From: Terriglobia bacterium
Lineage (GTDB): Bacteria > Acidobacteriota > Terriglobia > UBA7540
DNA length: 7,622 bases
Reading direction: 5' to 3'
NCBI GenBank assembly: GCA_022866195.1
Contig: JALHUF010000448.1
Location: forward strand, 1-7,622
Shown: piece by piece, positions 5,000 through 7,622 of the stretch
Layout: every line of letters starts with the position of its first letter
Position numbering within the stretch: the first letter of the stretch is position 1
Position numbers and translations under genes: made by a program
The notes under the pieces: model-generated
Database searches by the model: none
The model's input: the letters and a program-made list of their open reading frames with translations, nothing else
Told to the model about the DNA's origin: nothing

Positions 5000-5854
5000 A
5001 TGTGGAATAACTTGAAGACAACCATCTTGCTTGCCGGCCTGACGGGCCTCTTGCTGGCCATTGGGCAGAGTTGGGCGGGGCAGCGAGGGCTGATGTTTGC
5101 CCTGGTGCTGGCGGCGGTGATGAACCTGGGCAGCTATTTCTTCTCCGACAAGCTGGCGATTGCGATGAGCGGCGCGAAGCCCGTCGCGCGCGAGCAGGCC
5201 CCGCGCCTCTATCAGATTGTCGAGCGCCTGGCGGCCAAGGCCGACATTCCCGTGCCGAAGATCTATTTCATGCCTACCGACTCGCCGAACGCTTTTGCCA
5301 CAGGGCGCAATCCCAGCCACGCTTCGGTGGCCGTGACGCGCGGCATCCTGGAAATCTGTGACGACGAGGAAATCGAAGGCGTGTTGGCGCACGAATTGGG
5401 CCACGTCCGAAACCGCGACATCCTGATCAGCGCCGTGGTGGCAACGATTGCGGGCACCATCACCATGCTGGCGCGCATGGTTTACTACGCTGAACTGTTC
5501 GGCTTCGGCGGCGGACGCTCCGACAACCGCCGGGGCGGAGCGCTTTCGGCCCTGGCCATGATGATTGTCGCGCCACTGGCGGCCCTGCTCATCCAGCTTG
5601 CCATCTCGCGCTCGCGCGAATACGAGGCGGACTCGACTGGCGCACGCATCACCGGCAACCCGCAGGGCTTGGCGCGGGCGCTCGGCAAGATCGACAAGTG
5701 GTCGAAGCGCATTCCGATGCAGGCGTCGCCCTCGATGGCGCACATGTTCATTATCCAGCCGCTCACCGCCGGGGAATTGTTCTCGAGCTGGTTTTCAACC
5801 CACCCGCCCGTCCGCAAGCGCATCGAGCGGCTGATTGGGCGGGACTTCCTTTGA
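5000..5854 (+). CDS. htpX: HtpX-type M48 family membrane zinc metalloprotease
   Basis: 284 aa, the usual HtpX length. Two N-terminal membrane segments (about residues 7-26 and 31-48) precede the catalytic domain. Zinc site: HELGH at 131-135 (EGVLAHELGHVRNRDIL) with the third ligand Glu207 in SRSREYEADSTGA. TDSPNAFATGRNPSHASVAV (93-112) and FSTHPPVRKRI (265-275) are family motifs. Two more hydrophobic stretches (about 141-160 and 184-202) complete the four-segment topology. HtpX degrades misfolded or damaged inner-membrane proteins together with FtsH and is stress-induced in E. coli. The ATG at 5000 is weakly supported by GGGGG at 4986-4990. No consensus promoter was found in the 77-nt gap after vapC, so read-through from vapBC is possible. 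Confidence 0.95.
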   Translation: MWNNLKTTILLAGLTGLLLAIGQSWAGQRGLMFALVLAAVMNLGSYFFSDKLAIAMSGAKPVAREQAPRLYQIVERLAAKADIPVPKIYFMPTDSPNAFATGRNPSHASVAVTRGILEICDDEEIEGVLAHELGHVRNRDILISAVVATIAGTITMLARMVYYAELFGFGGGRSDNRRGGALSALAMMIVAPLAALLIQLAISRSREYEADSTGARITGNPQGLARALGKIDKWSKRIPMQASPSMAHMFIIQPLTAGELFSSWFSTHPPVRKRIERLIGRDFL

Positions 5855-5856
5855 AC

Positions 5857-5909
5857 CAGTAGGCAGGAGGCAGTCGCCAGTTGTCAGTTGCCAGTTGTCA
5901 GTTGTCAGT
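5857..5909 (+). repeat. GCAGTA-type dispersed repeat, copy 3, ending in CAGTTGT heptamers
   Basis: It starts three bases after the htpX TGA with CAGTAGGCAGGAGGCAGTCG, then runs into a heptamer tandem: CAGTTGT (5878), CAGTTGC (5885), CAGTTGT (5892), CAGTTGT (5899), CAGT. It has the same orientation to its upstream gene as copies 1 and 2. The heptamer array is a probable slippage-prone site. Confidence 0.75.
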
Positions 5910-5922
5910 GGAAACAGGCCAC

Positions 5923-5966
5923 GGGGCGGCGTAAAACCGCCCCTACATTCGGGCGGGGTAAGCCCG
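5923..5966. repeat. Two adjacent GC-rich hairpins
   Basis: Hairpin A: GGGGCGG (5923-5929), loop CGTAAAA, CCGCCCC (5937-5943). Hairpin B: CGGGC (5950-5954), loop GGGGTAA, GCCCG (5962-5966). Neither is followed by a T-tract, so they are more REP-like or transcript-protecting than classical terminators. They follow htpX and precede the phosphatase promoter. Confidence 0.6.
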
Positions 5967-6011
5967 GCCACCACGACTCACGATATCTCACACTCGTCTT
6001 GCTCTTCGCTT

Positions 6012-6017
6012 TATAAT
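6012..6017 (+). promoter_or_regulatory. TATAAT box 8 bp before the phosphatase ATG
   Basis: A perfect -10 hexamer. The expected start (about 6024) is 1-3 bases before the ATG at 6026, and there is no Shine-Dalgarno, so the mRNA would be leaderless. No good -35 is seen (ACACTC region). Confidence 0.5.
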
Positions 6018-6025
6018 CCCCTCCG

Positions 6026-7231
6026 ATGTCCTCTCTCCCGAGCAGCGGTCCCGAGAAATTCGCGGAAAAAGCCTCCAACTTCTTCGGCCGAATGGGCGCA
6101 AGTCTCGAGACCTTCTGGCAGCGGGTGACAGAAGGGCTGGAGGTTCAGGTCCTCTGGACGCAGTTCGTGGCGGAGGCGCGCGCCAGCTACAGCCTCTACA
6201 CCCGCGAAGTGGATTGGGCAGCGCTGGAACGCGAGTCTGGTGCCCGGCGCGTCTTCAGAACCGCCAGTGCCCTGTTTTGGGCGATGCTCCTGAAGCTCTC
6301 GCCGGCGCGGCGCGTGTTTCTGCTCATCGCCCTGGCTCTGGGGGTTCTCGCCCTTACTAGCGCGCGCATCGAAAAGACGGACGGCGGCGTTCTCACCCAG
6401 CTACCCGGAAACTTTTCTTTCGTCCTACTGGCCCTGGGCGGTCTGGTGTTTTTGCTGGCGCTGGAACTGGCCGACCGCGTCACCATGAAGCGCGACCTGG
6501 AAATCGCCCGCGAGATCCAGCGCTGGCTGGTGCCCGCCGTGCCGCCTCAAGTGCCGGGGGTGGACATCGCCTTTGCGACGCGGCCCGCGAACACCGTAGG
6601 TGGTGATTACTACGACGCCTTCCTCCGTGGACCCCACCCCACCGATCCTGCGGCAACCCGGCTGTTCCTAGTGGTGGCCGACGTGGCTGGCAAGAGCGTC
6701 CCCGCCGCGCTGCTGATGGCGACGTTCCAGGCCAGCCTTCGGTCCCTGGCGCTGACTCCTGGCTCGCTCCCTGAGCTGGTGGCGGGCCTCAATCGTTACG
6801 CCTGCGCGCACAGCCTGGGCGGTCGCCGCTTTACCACGGCTTTCTTTGCGGAGTTGGACCCGACCACGCGCGCCCTCACCTATATCGGCGCGGGCCACAA
6901 CGCACCGATCCTCCGCCGCACCTCCGGCCGCCTCGAACGCCTGGAAGCCAGCAGCCTGCCGCTGGGTATCGATGCGCAGGTACGCTACGAATGCGGCACG
7001 GCAACGCTCGAGGCGGGCGATCTCCTGGTGATATTCACCGACGGGCTGGTAGACGCGGTCAACGCGAAGGACGAAGACTACAGCGAGTCGCGCCTCCTGG
7101 AAGCGCTGCGTCCGGCATCGGATGCGAGTGCCGCGCAGACGCTGAAGAGCCTGATGGGGGCCGTGGACGCCTTCGTCGGCCAAGCGAGGCAGCACGACGA
7201 TATCACTTGCCTCATCCTCCGCGTCGGCTGA
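6026..7231 (+). CDS. Membrane-anchored RsbU/SpoIIE-type PP2C serine phosphatase
   Basis: 401 aa. Residues 1-90 are a predicted cytoplasmic, partly helical N-terminus without a domain I recognise. Two membrane segments follow, about 96-112 (VFLLIALALGVLAL) and 130-147 (FSFVLLALGGLVFLLALE), then a short signalling helix (DRVTMKRDLEIAREIQRWLV). The PPM/SpoIIE catalytic domain spans about 175-401. Its metal-binding motifs are all present: VGGDYYD (191-197), VVADVAGKSVPAALLMA (217-231), AGHNAP (289-294), FTDGLVDA (337-344) and QHDDITC (389-395). Such enzymes dephosphorylate an anti-sigma-factor antagonist (RsbV/SpoIIAA type), releasing a sigma factor in response to a signal. No anti-sigma, antagonist or sigma gene lies in the window, so its partners are unknown. 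A TATAAT box 8 bp upstream supports the chosen ATG. The short loop between the two membrane segments (about 17 aa) is too small for a sensory domain. Confidence 0.93.
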   Translation: MSSLPSSGPEKFAEKASNFFGRMGASLETFWQRVTEGLEVQVLWTQFVAEARASYSLYTREVDWAALERESGARRVFRTASALFWAMLLKLSPARRVFLLIALALGVLALTSARIEKTDGGVLTQLPGNFSFVLLALGGLVFLLALELADRVTMKRDLEIAREIQRWLVPAVPPQVPGVDIAFATRPANTVGGDYYDAFLRGPHPTDPAATRLFLVVADVAGKSVPAALLMATFQASLRSLALTPGSLPELVAGLNRYACAHSLGGRRFTTAFFAELDPTTRALTYIGAGHNAPILRRTSGRLERLEASSLPLGIDAQVRYECGTATLEAGDLLVIFTDGLVDAVNAKDEDYSESRLLEALRPASDASAAQTLKSLMGAVDAFVGQARQHDDITCLILRVG

Positions 7232-7323
7232 GCCACCGGCCGCGAGTCAAGTCCCCGGAGGCGGTCCGCATCTGAGTTCGCATTGGGGTGATGGAGATAG
7301 CGAAGAGTGAAGAGCTTTCCGCC

Positions 7324-7622
7324 TTACGGCTGCTGGCCCGGAGCAGCGGGGGCGGGCAGCTTGCCGGAAATCCTGTCTTCTTGTTTTTCCCGGGCCTCCG
7401 CCTGGAGTTTTCCGGCCTCGTCCATCTGTTTCTTTGCCTCGTCGCGCCGTCCGACTTTCAGGTAGGCTTGGCCGAGCTGGTAATGCAGGTTGGCGCTGTC
7501 AGGCTGCATCGCGACCGCTTTCTCCAAGTAGGGAATTGCTTCGGCGTGCTGGCCCTTGCGCACGTAGGCCTTCCCCAGCCCCCCCAGCGAGAGCGGCATC
7601 TTGGGGTTGAGCGCCAGCGCGC
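7324..7622 (-). CDS. TPR repeat protein, C-terminal part (5' end outside window)
   Basis: The minus-strand frame is open to the right edge and ends at TAA (7326-7324). It carries about two tetratricopeptide repeats: the first reads LGGLGKAYVRKGQHAEAIPY followed by LEKAVAMQPDS, the second NLHYQLGQAYLKVGRRDEAK. TPR hallmarks are visible (W/L-G-Y-A-P spacing, Pro at repeat ends). After these come a charged helix (KLQAEAREKQEDR) and a Pro/Ala/Gln tail (KLPAPAAPGQQP). TPRs are protein-protein interaction scaffolds. The preceding codons (ALALNPK) belong to an earlier repeat, so the ATG at 7599 is internal. It is convergent with the phosphatase gene, 92 nt apart, with no T-tract terminator between. 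Confidence 0.9.
   Translation of the reverse strand, partial: ALALNPKMPLSLGGLGKAYVRKGQHAEAIPYLEKAVAMQPDSANLHYQLGQAYLKVGRRDEAKKQMDEAGKLQAEAREKQEDRISGKLPAPAAPGQQP

Noticed and set aside
4892..5743. 283-aa minus-strand frame opposite htpX
   Set aside because: It is a GC-rich antisense shadow: His/Arg/Gln-rich, no motif, and fully overlapped by the strongly supported HtpX gene.

Overview
The window is a GC-rich (roughly 60 %) bacterial chromosome segment. It combines a UPF0182 membrane protein, Hsp20, HtpX, a RsbU-type phosphatase, two toxin-antitoxin modules and dispersed GCAGTAGGCAG / CAGTTGTCAGTTG repeats. That mix suggests a soil or sediment Acidobacteriota-like genome, but this is an inference from gene content and repeat style, not proven by a marker gene.

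Layout, left to right. (1) 1-714: C-terminal part of a UPF0182 protein. (2) 804-1408: DUF433 antitoxin followed by a DUF5615 PIN-like toxin gene that carries an in-frame TGA. (3) 1533-2081, minus strand: an exported AhpE-like peroxiredoxin whose reading frame is interrupted by one TGA exactly at the peroxidatic position (TGG-TGA-TKE). A hairpin follows 14 nt after that TGA and fits bacterial SECIS rules, so it is best read as one 182-aa selenoprotein, not two broken ORFs. (4) 2335-2971: Hsp20 with a near-consensus sigma-70-type promoter, a strong ribosome binding site and a likely terminator. (5) 2982-3281: palindrome, AT-rich repeat and a doubtful 37-codon ORF. (6) 3282-3944: transglutaminase-like cysteine protease-fold protein. 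(7) 3945-4245: gene-poor stretch holding a 36-codon remnant of the N-terminus of a 4,5-DOPA extradiol dioxygenase (LigB/YgiD type), ending in the control region of the next module. (8) 4246-4922: intact VapB (FitA-like RHH) / VapC (PIN) pair with ATGA overlap. (9) 5000-5854: HtpX-type M48 membrane protease. (10) 5857-5966: heptamer repeat and two hairpins. (11) 6026-7231: membrane-anchored RsbU/SpoIIE-type PP2C phosphatase with a TATAAT box 8 bp from its ATG. (12) 7324-7622, minus strand: C-terminal part of a TPR protein.

No long operon is visible. The genes are mostly single units; only the two toxin-antitoxin pairs are translationally coupled. A loose theme is envelope and protein stress: exported peroxiredoxin, Hsp20 and HtpX. 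TGA is used as an ordinary stop by seven genes here (DUF433, hsp20, the transglutaminase-like gene, vapB, vapC, htpX, rsbU), so the internal TGA in the peroxiredoxin is not explained by an alternative genetic code.

The most interesting points are the selenocysteine peroxiredoxin with its SECIS-like hairpin, a second in-frame TGA in the DUF5615 toxin, the repeat family that supplies the stop codon and C-terminal tail of two unrelated genes, and the dioxygenase fragment abutting vapBC.
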